Shown here in pieces: positions 28,399 through 42,106 of a DNA stretch of 64,000 bases; within the stretch, counting starts at the first letter, position 1; the number at the start of each line of letters is the position of its first letter. This DNA is from Holtermannia corniformis. Taxonomy: Eukaryota; Basidiomycota; Tremellomycetes; Holtermanniales. The position numbers were made by a program, and so were the translations under genes. The stretch spans positions 13,518-77,517 of the forward strand of contig BCIJ01000040.1 of assembly GCA_001599935.1 (NCBI GenBank). The letters are read 5' to 3'. The notes below the pieces were generated by a model, which saw only the letters and a list, made by a program, of their open reading frames with translations, did no database searches and had not been told where the DNA came from.

Positions 28399-31300
28399 AT
28401 GGAACGAGTGCAGCACTTAGCGTACGCATCATCGCCGCCTCCGTCGCGGAACGCACTCGAAACGCAGCCACTTATGTCGTCCTCCCACTTTCCCGTCATG
28501 CTATCACCCGATCCTTTGTCTCTCGCTACCTCGCCGCGCAACCCCCTTCCTGCCAGCAGCGCCACTCCGGATCAGCTCGAATGGCTCCGGCAGGAGATCC
28601 AGCGGGCCCCGTTGCAAGACCACCAGACACCCGAGCAATGGCTTGCCGAGCGTCTTACCCCGGCCGGCCGTAGCCTGCAGCCGCAGCAGTCGGCACCCGC
28701 CGCGACTGTCAAGTACGAAGCGCCATCGACCTCGACCGGAAAGATTGAGACCTACGAATGGTCAGAGCCTGCCAATGGGCAGATGGACTTTACCAACGGT
28801 GAGTGCTTTGCAACCGCCACTGATCGTCACACGTGGCAAGTGGCAAAGCCGAAGCAACGCGCCATCGGTCTGCCTGTCCTTCTGTCATGCATACTTCCTG
28901 AGCTGCGCTTTCATTCCGCCAAACATACAATCAGCATGAGAGCGCTCGTCTTGCAATCACATGTCAGATAAAGGCATGTCGATCATGCTGGTTGATTGAT
29001 TTGCTCCCGCGCCGCGTGTGGCAGTTGTTGCGTGTGGCACTTTTTCGTTAAGCGCATGCTGACTTTGCGAATGTAGACTTCTACCCCGCGGCGCCGGTCG
29101 ATCAATGGGCCAGCGGGCAGCCATTGCAGCAGCGCGAGCTGGATTGGAATCAACTGCACCCGCTTCCCGACCAACACCCCGTCTACGCCGCTCAAGACTC
29201 GTCAATGAAGATGGGATACGACGGGCAAGTGTATGTCTCTTGGCTACGCACTCGTACTGAGCTTACACTCATCAGCTCGACGTTGACAGCACCCTATGCG
29301 TACCCGCACAATACCAGCATCCAGCCCGAACCCCAGGCCTCGTCCAGCGGATACAACATTGCGTCGCTCAACCCGGCGCTGCTTCACACTGTGCCATATC
29401 AGCCTGCGCCAGTCAACGAGCTCAAGCGCAAAGCCTCGCCGTCAAGTTCTGAAGGATCCTCCAGGCTCATGAACAACCGCACGATCGACTTATCAAACAA
29501 CAAGCGCCTTTCGACCACCATCAACCCAGCATCCATTGTATCGCGGGCATCGCCGCCCCGCGAAAAGTCACCGCCCTCTGTCCCGACCTACGACCTTGCG
29601 GCCGTCAAAGCGTTGCTGACAGCCAACAACCTGCGGATCTACGACACGCCGCGCAAGCTGATGCGGCTGTTGATTGACAATCCAAAGAACAGCAAGCGGC
29701 CGTTCGAGCCGCGTCCTCGGGAACTTGTCGAGCTCTTGAAGATTGTGCGGACAGGCGGCAAGAGCTTTTTCGAGGGTTTCGGCGCGGAAGTCGAGCTACT
29801 CCGTCTGCTTGCGTCATGGTACAAGCGCGCGTTGAAGGAGCCAGAAGAGTGGGCGTCATCGTTGCCGCTGTTGTGTCAGGTAGGTAGCTTGATGAATTGC
29901 ACCACGGTTGGTCTGACGCTCTGGCAGGTGATCACGAGGACGCCGACGACGATTGATAACCTCGTTGATGCCAAGATTGGCAACCTGCTTAAGAAAAAGC
30001 TGCCAGAGGGTTCATCGGATGGTGAGCTGACTGGATGGGCGAGGGGTGCGAGCTGACACGGCGGCAGATTTGAGACAAAAGCGTCAAGCGGCGCTGGACC
30101 ACGTGGAAAAGCTTGTTGAAGAGGAGGATCGGCGCAGTGAGTCCAAGCTTCGATCCCGTGAATACGTTCTGACGTGGATAGACGCCAAGCGGCACAAGTC
30201 CGATGTTCCCGCGAGCTCGTCTAGACCAACCGCCAAGCCCGCACCGAAAGCACCTCCAGCAAAGACTACCGTTGCCAGCGACATGTCGTTCTTTGGCGCT
30301 GAAAAGCCAGTCGTCAAGCCCAAAGTCCTGCCCAGCTTCAAAAAGCTCGCTCGACCCCCCGCGGCGGCCAGCAGCTCGACCATTAGCGTCACGTCACAGC
30401 CGCAAGCTCAGGGCAATGCTTTTGCCAACGCAATGGGCATGCTCAATGCGGTTGCTGCGAACGCCAAGCCTGCGTCACCGGTCGTTGTTGACAAGGTGGC
30501 GCCGAGCGGCAGGAAGAAGAAGAGTGTGCGGTTCAGGGACTCGATCGGTGGGCGGCTAGACGACGTGAGGGAGTTTAGGCAGGAAGCGTACGAGTTTGAT
30601 GGCGATCTGGTGCGTGGGATGGACGGTCCTGGGCAGGGCAGGGGGCTGATTGGGACCTGTCTGCAGGATAACTTGCATGGTATGAGCTCACATGACCTCG
30701 ATATGGAGGAAGGCAAGGCGATGCGCGTACATGGGATTGAAGAAGTCATTGATTGGTATGAGCCTGATGGTCAGTACGAGTATGTATGCCTCCATGACGA
30801 GTGCTGATATGTCTTAGCCTACACCATTGCCGACCTCGCCGAGCGCGGTACCGGTTCGATCGAGCGCACAGCCCAAGAAGAGCGCGAGCGTACAGTCTTG
30901 GCCGTCAGCTATCACAGTGTACACGAGATCCCGCCGTCGCCCGACGAATCGTCCGTCAGCATTGCAGGCGAGGATGCATCGCTCCGCGAGTTCCGGCTGC
31001 CAGACGGCTGGCCTACACTGTCAACGGTCCAACCGCCGGTGCCGCAACCGAGCAATTCTGTGGCAGACTTGCTTGCGCGCATCCAGGCGAGCGGTCCCAT
31101 TGCGCCTCTTGCTGCTGCAGCGCAGGTCGCCCCCCTCGGTGGTTATCAGCAGCCGCACGCGCCCGCGCCACCGTACATGCCCGGGCCAGCCTTCCCACCC
31201 GCCACCAACGGCTGGGTCAACCCGAGCATCGTTCCAGCGGCGCAACCTCAAGCCTGGCAAAACCATCCGGCTAGCAACATGGAAGGTCGCGGACCTGCGT

Positions 31301-31514
31301 ACGGTCAAGTGCGCGGCAAACCGCGCGGAGGCCACCCTCTGCAAGGGACCCGAATGTGCCGCACCTTTCTCTCTCGCGAGGGCTGTCGGTTCGGGGATAG
31401 CTGCACCTTTTCGCACGGCGAGCGTGAGTCTTTCGGAGGGGCTGAACTGGGCCGCAGACGCTGACGTGCACGACAGCCCCGCGTCCCCCTCAGCAGCCGC
31501 AAGGCTGGTATTGA
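28399..31514 (+). CDS. PNUTS/PPP1R10-like protein phosphatase 1 regulator
   Basis: The start is MERVQHLAYASSPPPSRNAL, and about seven exons join in frame. The long N-terminus is disordered. A helical TFIIS N-terminal/LW-type domain follows (LAAVKALLTANNLRIYDTP ... KLMRLLIDN ... ELLRLLASWYKRAL). Then RKKKSVRFRDS carries a PP1-docking RVxF motif. The protein ends with a CCCH zinc finger, C-X8-C-X5-C-X3-H (MCRTFLSREGC ... CTFSHGE), and a short PPRPPQQPQGWY tail. This order (LW domain, RVxF, C-terminal CCCH) is that of animal PNUTS, a nuclear PP1 subunit acting in transcription termination. The assignment rests on architecture and local motifs, not on a computed alignment. Confidence 0.75.
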
Positions 31515-31800
31515 GCGCGCGTCGTCTGTTATTCCAAGCACGCTTTGTTTCACTTTCGCATTGTATCACTGCATTCGGCCCTCCCTCATCACGTTTGGTA
31601 CATAGTACATGACATAGCATGGCTCGCGCCCTCCGTCCCTTGTCATGACCCATAGTCGAGATGAAAGATTGCTACCAAACCCTGCGCGAAGTCATAACGC
31701 CGCGGATCTCCGGCGGTGCTGACCCCCGGCTGGGATGCTGGCCTTGTTGCCGTTCGAGATCATCATCTTGATCGTCAACTCATTCTCTCGGGCTGTCAGG

Positions 31801-34768
<2,968 letters not shown>

Positions 34769-35051
34769 GCGCCATGCATCCTTTTGCATCGATGCTGCGC
34801 ACAACGCCAAGCCACGCGATTGTCGCGATCGGGTCTAGTTCGGGGCTTTTCACGTGTTGATGTATCGATGTCAGCGCGACAAGTCTTGGGTGTTCAGTGC
34901 GATTGCACTCACTTCCATGCAGGGTCGGTAAGGGGTGTCAGATGAGTCGATGTTGACTCTTGCAGAGAGTGCAGCGGGCCCGAGGTCAGCAACTGGTGAG
35001 TCAAGGTACAGCTATGCATGAGCAACGGTGAAGGCTAAGGCAAACAGTGCA

Positions 35052-37664
35052 ATGACCGCCGAGGTACACTCTACGGCATACTCTCTGCCAGCGCTTCACT
35101 ATTCGACCCAGTCTGAAGCGACGACCGCGATGGCCTCGACGCCAGGCATAGCCTGTCATAATGACCCCGCTTTGAATGAGAAAGACTCTCATGAACAGCC
35201 TGCCGGTCATACGACCGCTGCCGGTTACGTTCCCTGGTTCCACTTTCCGCAGTCGGCGTCTCAAATAGAGGGACTGAGCGCGCAGGACTGCCCCTGGTTC
35301 AAGGAGGAGCAGCGAGCATCCGAGTGGCTCAATCTCTTCTATGGTTCGTATGACGCGACCTGCTAGAGTCTGCGCGTTGACTTTTTGCAGACCTGGCTGT
35401 GGTCGCGGTTCTGGGAGTCTTTAGCTCGACGCACAGCTTGTCGTCCGGCTCGGCCATCCCAAATTTTGTATCGTGCGTACCAGGTACACCGTGTAGGTGC
35501 TGATTCCATCACGGTAGTTATTTCCTCATAATCACTTGGCTCTGGACGTCGCAGGTAAGGCGGTGACTCGTCGAAGGCTGCGTCTGACATGGGCAGACGC
35601 ACTACGATGTTCACTACCAGGCAGAAGGTGTGTTCGGGATCCCCGTCATTGGGCGCACTCTGATCATACAAGACACCTGGCATCGCTTCACCAAATTCCT
35701 CCAGGTTATTCTATTCCTCTATATCGGCGCTGCATCGGGGCAATGGTCGCCAGGAGAGATGCAGGATTACAGCGATTCAACAACCATATCATCCCGGGTC
35801 GTGACGTCTCATCGTTCGTTGGTAAGCGCACTGTATGCATCACTAAGGCGATGCAGAGAGCTCTGCAGAGAGCTTTGAGACGGTCGCCATTGCCCTTGCA
35901 CTATCGCGCTTCCTACTGGCAGTGCAATATGGTGTCTGTGAGTCCGCCAGTGCTTGATTGTGATATGCCAACTCACCTCGTGCCCAGCGGCATACCTCGG
36001 GCGCAAACGGGGCCGCTTTATCTCTCATCAGATCCATACGATGCTGGGAGCGATCGCATCGATGATTCTGACTTTGGTAGCGGTCGCCATACCGTCAGAC
36101 GGTCGGCCGGGCGTCGTTCTCAAGGTCCGTATTGGCAATACGCGACAGCCTCGGCTAACATCAACGTCAGGTCTTCTTCCTTTACTTCTCCGTGTTCGTG
36201 GAAGTGGTCGTGCATGTTACTCATATCTGTTTCGGCTGGCGTGACGGTCGGCGGGTTGAACTGGAGTACCTACGCAAGCGCTGGGGCGCATTCACTCTGA
36301 TTATCCTGTGGGTATCCCATGACCTCCGTGCCAAGCTCACAAGGTGCAGTGGAGAAGGTCTGACAGGGTTGACGAGAGCATTCCGGACGGCTCTGGATGG
36401 GTTGAGCGCGTCTACACAGGATATCTATGGCCAGGTCTTCCTCGGTACGTGCATCGGGTGGCATGAAGTAAAGTTATCAACATCGCACAGCCATGCTCAT
36501 AATCATACTCCTCTACTCGGTTCTCTTCAATCGACCGTCTCCTGACGAGGACGTCTCACCGGGGCGCTTTGTCTTGTGGGAGACCCTGCACTTTGGCCTG
36601 CATTTCTCTCTTCTGCTGTTGCTCGCGGCTATGACGGTCAGCAATCGGGCTCGTGCTGATTTGGCTGATGCCCTGGGCAGAATTTCGTGGTAGTTCTCTC
36701 ATTTGCTGATGGTGTCGCAAGCGCCTATCAGCGTTACGACGGCATCATCTCGTCGGCCCTCAATGGCTCGGACCCTCTTCAGTGGAACCGCAGCCATTTG
36801 GCAGGTTTCATCAACAAACTCGGTATTGAACCTAAGTAAGCCTAGTGCTGGGGGTGCCGAGGCGGGCTAACTTTGGCAGCTTGGAAGAGCAAGTCCGTAT
36901 CATCACAGACGCATACCATGATGTCGACAACATGAGTGCGTGACTTCCGCAAAAAGTGATCGCACTGAGTGACCACAGATGATACGTCGATACTTGCCAC
37001 GCAGTACTTTGGTCAGATTGTCTACGCTGCGTTACTGGTAATTACTCCGTAAGAGGGTACACGCTGCTAAATTAAGCAGTCCTATGACATAGACGTCGAC
37101 GAGAGTACCGGCGGCATGTTCGCAAGGCTTGACGACATGAACGCTACGATATCGTCGAACCTCACCGAGCAGCAAGCGCGGGAAAATCAAGCTGGAGACT
37201 ATCTCGAGAAGATCTTGACGTCTACCGTCGAGTCCGAGTTCCTAGGTACCCTCTGGCTTTTCCCCACAGCGGTGCGTCGTTAAATGCAGCAGAGCTCCTG
37301 CTCATAGTCTCAGGGCGGCTCTTTGGTCCTGAGCTCGATTCGATCCCTACTCTGGACCTCAGGTGAAGACCGCAAGAATGCAGCATGGATCGCGCATCTC
37401 GTTCCCATGGCGCTCGGCCTCGGCCTCGCGATGCTGGGCTTGCTGGCTATCGGGGACAAACATTTCAACTTCACTAGCGACGACTTTACCAACCCTTACT
37501 ACAAGTTGCTGGACGATAACCTGCCGCTGGTCGTCGTGATGATCACTTACGTGGTTAGCTACGGGGTTGGCGAGATTATCAGATGGCTTCTAGCGCGGAG
37601 ACGAACAAGGCGGAAGACGACTTTGAGAACCCGGCATGGCGGCACGGACCAGCAACGATTGTGA
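35052..37664 (+). CDS. LtrA-family (low temperature requirement A) membrane protein
   Basis: The start MTAEVHSTAYSLPALHYS leads into WFKEEQRASEWLNLFYG. After an intron comes DLAVVAVLGVFSSTH, the first membrane helix with the family's Asp-Leu start. FLIITWLWTSQVHYDVHY with GIPVIGRTLIIQDTWHR follows; this W-x-x-x-x-Y-D pattern is typical of LtrA proteins. Eight or more hydrophobic segments come from about ten exons (for example MLGAIASMILTLVAVAIP, MLIIILLYSVLF and HFGLHFSLLLLLAAM), with a large soluble loop (about 36,700-37,250) before the last helices. The C-terminus is basic (RRRTRRKTTLRTR). The family was named in Listeria and is common in fungi; its molecular function is unknown. Confidence 0.8.
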
Positions 37665-37763
37665 AAAGCCTTGATGTATGTGCCTATGTTCCCACGGAAT
37701 GATTTGCATCGCCCATCGCGCTGCATGGTTCACGAGAACGCGCCGCCGCTGGACTGGACAATC

Positions 37764-38124
37764 TCACTTGCCCGCCAGGAAGGCGAGGATCTTGGGGCGC
37801 ACTGTGGCCCTGCCGATCTCAGTCTGCGAAAGGTGCCAGCTGTGTACCCACTTCCACGTCTGTGATGCCTGATCGGACGCGTCAGCAAGGCAAAACATCC
37901 GTTTTGCAACCTACCTGCGATGCAGTTCGCCCCGGCACCGCTTCATCCCACGGGATCTTGTCATTCTTGCCAAAGCGATCACAAAACTCGAAGAGCTGCA
38001 CTTTCTCCTCGGCAGTCCAGGCTTGACCGCCTGTACGCCTTTGACTCGGCGAGGGCGTGGGGGTCTTATTGTACGGCTTGCAGTCCTCAGGTGGCGACGA
38101 GGAGGCACGCTTGACCTTGGGCAT
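37764..38124 (-). CDS. Small Myb/SANT-like protein A
   Basis: Two exons (38124-37915 and 37868-37764) join over a 46-bp intron, giving 104 residues. After a polar N-terminus (MPKVKRASSSPPEDCKPYNK) comes a single Myb/SANT-like helix-turn-helix: AWTAEEKVQLFEFCDRFG, then IPWDEAVPGRTASQ and QTWKWVHSWH, with regularly spaced tryptophans. Such proteins would bind DNA or histone tails; the target is unknown. It is divergent from its paralogue at 38330 with a 205-bp shared upstream region, and convergent with the LtrA gene 99 bp away. Confidence 0.75.
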
Positions 38125-38329
38125 CGTGGATAGCGGTTGCTGCAGCAAATACATGTCGTATCGGTACATGTACCCATGGCGCGCACACTCGAGATGAAAC
38201 ACTGTCCGTCGCCGACGTCCAACAGCGCACGGCCACGGCCGCTAGCGTGAAACGTCGCCGTGCGCCAAGTAGCGCCGTTCTCGGCGAGTCGATGAGATGC
38301 GACGAACATCTACAGCAACGACCGCCAAC

Positions 38330-38674
38330 ATGCCCAAAGCTGAGCGCTCGCCATCTGAAGACTCGAAGCCGTACGAGAAGAAGCGGACGAAGGGAAAGGC
38401 TTGGTCGACCGAAGAGATTGTGATGCTGTTCAAGTTTGTGGAGAAGCACGGCATCTCGACAAAGACGCCTTGGCATGACGCTGTACCAGGGAGAACGGGC
38501 AATCAGGTCTGTACATGGACGCATTGCTACAGTATCCGTCACCGCTGACACCTCAGGCGTCAAAGACTTGGAAGTGTGTTTGTTGCCTGCAGGGTCGAGC
38601 GATGCCAGGCTGATCTGCGCAGGGCGACTTACTCGCCCTTCATCCTAGCAGAGCTGCAGAAGAAGGGGCGATGA
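38330..38674 (+). CDS. Small Myb/SANT-like protein B (possible frameshift or 19-nt intron)
   Basis: Paralogue of protein A: MPKAERSPSEDSKPYEKK, then KAWSTEEIVMLFKFVEKHG and TPWHDAVPGRTGNQ, a normal 50-bp intron, and ASKTWK. After TWK the frame stops within a few codons, but the downstream sequence in another frame reads VERCQADLRRATYSPFILAE, ending LQKKGR. This matches the C-terminus of A (QTEIGRATVRPKILAFLAGK). Removing the 19 nt from GTGTGTTTG to CCTGCAG restores it exactly. Either this is an exceptionally short GT-AG intron or the gene carries a frameshift. The stop used is at 38672-38674, 29 bp from the convergent ING gene. Confidence 0.65.
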
Positions 38675-38703
38675 ATTGCTGAACAGTGTGACATGTTGTA
38701 CGG

Positions 38704-41700
38704 CTACTGGTCGCCTCGACCTCTGACAACTTTGCCCGCTTTGCCACCTCGACCTCGTCTCGCCGGTTTGGCTTTGGCTTTGCTGTTGAGTTTTCGCTGC
38801 GTACATGTTGGACAGTACCATGTCCCCGACGGCGTCGAAGTCAAGTTGATGCACGCCAAGTGGTACTGCGGAGGTCAGCCGCAGCCACTGCCAGACCAAA
38901 ACTGAACGTACCCATTCAATCTCACAGTCCTCGTCGTCACAGCCAATCATCTCGCCATAGCTTACGCCGCCGCAGTGGCAGTAAGCCTTGGTGTCGACCT
39001 CGCCCGACTCCATCTCGACGTCGCCGTCATCCTCGACATCCCCAATGAGCGGCTTTGTCTCTTCTTGTTTCCGTGGGACCGACGGCTTCATCTCCCGCTC
39101 GTCTTCTTCTTCCTCGTCGTCGTCGTCATCCTGTCGGCTACGCTTTGAACCCGTAGCGGCCGCTGCAGCAGCCGCAGCTCGTTGCCGTGCAGTCCGCCCA
39201 GGGACCTCGTGCGTCTCCGACTCTGTGACTCGAGACTTGCCATTCGCTCGTGGGTCGTGCGAAGCCGCATCGCCCCCGTTACGGCCTTTGGACGTGGATG
39301 CCACGGGCGGCTCATCGTCCTCCTCTTCCTCTTCGTCGGACATGGCGCGATCGGCATACCGTGCCCGAGCTGCCGCCGCTCGTGGGTTCCGCGCAGTCTC
39401 GTGGCGCGAGGTCGAGCCAAGTGCAGGTGTGCCGTGGGTCGACGCAATCGACTCGGACGGTGACAGAGCGCGACCAAGAGCACTGCAATGATCAGCGACC
39501 GTGTCAGCTAGGCCCGCACGACCCACCTCCGCCGCTTCTTCTTCTCCTTTTCCTTGTCTTTGGCGACCTTCTTGGCCTTTGAGCTGGCCCCATCATCGTC
39601 CTCATCGTGCATCCCGGCACCCGTAGCAAGCGCAGATAGAGCCGTCGGCTTGGCTCGCTTCTTCTTGGTCGGCGTATCACCCGTCGAGAAAGCAGGGTAG
39701 GGCGAATTGTTGGCGCGCGAAGCAGCCACGCGCTTGGTAGTCGATTGCGGCACCGTCTCGCGCAGCGCACGTTCCTCGGGGCCAGGTTGGACCGGAATCA
39801 GTAATGTAGAATTGCGCAGCAACGCAGCAATGTGTTTCTGATGCGTTGCAATCTGTAAGCGTCAGTGATCTGCCTGTCTTACCACATTCGCAACTCACCC
39901 CATCGCAGGCACCACCGGCAACTCGGATCTTGTCATCCCCGCCAAGCTTGAATCGCGCCGCCTCTTCTGCAATCTCTTGCAGTAGTTGGAAGCGGGCGGA
40001 AGGGTGTGCCGTTGGGTCCGTGACGAGCGCGATGAGAGAGTGTAATTTCTCAGTGAGGTTGACGAGGGTTGCTGTGTGTATTGTCAGCGACACGACCACG
40101 ATACAGATTCGACCAGAAAAGGCAAGGTGCGTCGTCGTGTAACAACCTGCTGGTGCAGTAAACAGAGTTCTCTGATACTCAAGCTGATGGCGGACTTGGC
40201 AGGCCATACCAGCTACGATATGTAGAGTGATCTGATCCTGTCACGCAGGATTGCGATGTCGTTCAAGAACGGGAAAGAGTGACTCCGTACGCTTTTGTAA
40301 ACAACACGGCAGCAATGCAGTCGTAGCTGTAGTCGCCGAGTCGCATGGCTCTGGGAATGTTGCACGAGCTCGTCAGGACAGGGCACAAGCAGCAGAAAGC
40401 CCATGTTTGGCTTACATCTTGTCGTATTTAGCGGCTGCTGCCAATAAGACGAGACTCGAAGCGCCGTAATCACCAAGCTCTGCAACGAACCGTTATAAGC
40501 GGGGTGATCGGCGCTACAAGCTCGCCTGTGAGTCGAACGACAGTGCATACCCGGGATGGTGCATGTTCGCCATGATTAAGTGACAAGACCAAACTGTTAT
40601 CGGGACACTGTTTGATATGCTCTCGAAATGACCCAGACAACGAACAGCTTTTCGCACGTAGACACACACATCGCTGTGCTCATCCCGAGACCCAGCACCC
40701 GTGAGCGCACGGGCTTCCGTGGCACCGCACTACATGGACAAAAAAGCTGTACAGCTGTCGAGCCCATGTGCGTGTGCCAGGCTCAATCCACCATATGTCT
40801 TTGAGTCGCAAGGTCGACACAAGTGATAACACTGCTGCGCACGCTACATCTTCCTCATGAGCTCGGCGCATATGTTGCACATGATCACGGAGAGGTAGCT
40901 GCCATATCGGTACACCGCGGTCGATAGCCTGCAAGTTTGCTGTTTTGATCGACGACATCCCGCAACGGGCTGAACCGCTCAAAAGGTGACAGCTGGCAGC
41001 ACGCGCAGACGAGTGTATGACAGGCCGTCACATAGCCCAGCAGGGGTTCTGTCCTAAGGATACGTAGATGTGATGCGAGGCAACAGGCGGCTTGCGAGGA
41101 GCCGCCATGTTGACCTCGAGATCTTTGGGCTAACACGACCCCACCACGCCATCAGGACGTCGGCCGTGCATGATCATGACCATTGGTACCGTAGAGACTC
41201 TCGACCATTCCAGACCTGCACGCTGTGTCGGGGTAGGATCCGCGTGGCTCGTGGTTGGTTGGCTATGCCATACGCGTCGATGTCGCAGGACATGGTCGTG
41301 TGCCGGCTTGATCCGCATGGATACTTGCACTAGCGTTCGTCGCCAAGACGCAGAGTGCGCGCTCAACAGCAAGATCCAGCGGAATGCAGATTGTCACTTG
41401 CTGGTGGCAAGTATCTAGACATCTTTCCATACGTGCTCGGCATCCGTCATCCAGCAGCACCTGTACACGGGTCTGTGTGTAGGCAGCGCAGAGACGGTGC
41501 GACGATTGAGTCATGAGCACCGGCTCGCCAACGCGCACGATGCAGATGGCCATGCACCCATCCCATCCACCAAGCAACCACTCCCACAAACTCACAGTGC
41601 AAGACCGCATCGAGCTCTCTCAGGTCGCCATAGCCCTTTGTGAGCTCTATCGGGAGAGCGTCGAGCGCGTCCACAATGTCGACGACGGAGAGGATGTCGT

Positions 41701-41773
41701 GTCTGTCGTCTTGGTGTGGAGGCGGTGAAGCCGAGGGCGGTGGCTGGTAGCGCGTCGATCCTTTCGGCGGCAT
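38704..41773 (-). CDS. ING-family PHD-finger chromatin protein
   Basis: Five exons (41773-41596, 40071-39899, 39852-39527, 39482-38912, 38865-38704) total 1,410 nt, giving 469 residues. The N-terminal ING domain reads VVDIVDALDALPIELTKGY, then LRELDAVLHSTLVNLTEKL, the second piece spanning the first intron. The middle is long, disordered and highly charged (EEEEEDDEPP; RQDDDDDEEEEDERE). The C-terminal PHD finger is canonical C4HC3: AYCHCGGVSYGEMIGCDD, CEIEWYHLAC, GTWYCPTC, followed by a basic Arg/Gly tail. ING proteins read H3K4me3 and belong to histone acetyltransferase or deacetylase complexes. The first intron is 1,524 bp, far larger than the window's norm, while the other introns are about 46 bp. 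Confidence 0.88.
40072..41595 (-). other. 1,524-bp intron of the ING gene
   Basis: Canonical ends on the minus strand (GTGAGTTTGTGG ... CTGACAATACACACAG). The phase-1 join T|CA gives Ser in a continuous ING domain, so no exon is needed inside. Contents: no tRNA and no recognisable protein. A perfect 7-bp stem hairpin (GGCGGCT-loop-AGCCGCC) lies at 41086-41106. A frame beginning MACQVRHQLEYQRTLF at 40207 does not fit ING proteins. Confidence 0.75.
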
Positions 41774-42106
41774 TGTTGCTGGAGGGAGCGAGGGTAATGG
41801 TGTAGAATCGCAAGGTAGAAGAGGAAAGATCAAGTCGAGGGTGGACAAAGCAACTCTGAGCCGAACAGCCGAGATTGTCACGACCGGTTGCTAATTCAAT
41901 TAGAAAAGGTTGGCAAGTCCATTAGGATATTCTACCAAATTCATAGCAAAACAGTTCTAATCGATCACAGACTATTGGAAAAGTTGGATAAGTTGATTAG
42001 GATATTATACTTGATGTATAACAAATCAGTTCTAATCGACTACAAACTATTAGGACAAGCTGCATACCGCATCACCAACCGTCTTCAACACTATCCAGAC
42101 CACAGC
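41774..42106. promoter_or_regulatory. Divergent promoter region (ING / GPALPP1-like)
   Basis: 333 bp between start codons facing away from each other. Half of it is an AT-rich duplicated repeat, which is unusual for this GC-rich window. Confidence 0.55.
41891..42053. repeat. AT-rich duplicated ~75-bp repeat with palindrome
   Basis: Unit 1 is 41903-41977 and unit 2 is 41978-42053. Both contain ATTAGGATATT, then CAGTTCTAATCGA, then ACTATT, with roughly three quarters identity. Immediately before unit 1, CTAATT-C-AATTAG (41891-41903) is a perfect palindrome around one base. The AT content contrasts sharply with both flanks. An open frame runs through it, but I regard the block as non-coding. 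Confidence 0.85.

Noticed and set aside
40142..40207. MACQVRHQLEYQRTLF as the start of the ING protein
   Set aside because: It does not resemble ING N-termini, whereas exon 41773-41596 joined to 40071 gives a seamless ING domain.
41888..42106. N-terminal extension of the GPALPP1-like protein through the AT-rich repeat
   Set aside because: The family begins at MPIGPALPP; the extension is translated repeat DNA and sits in the promoter.
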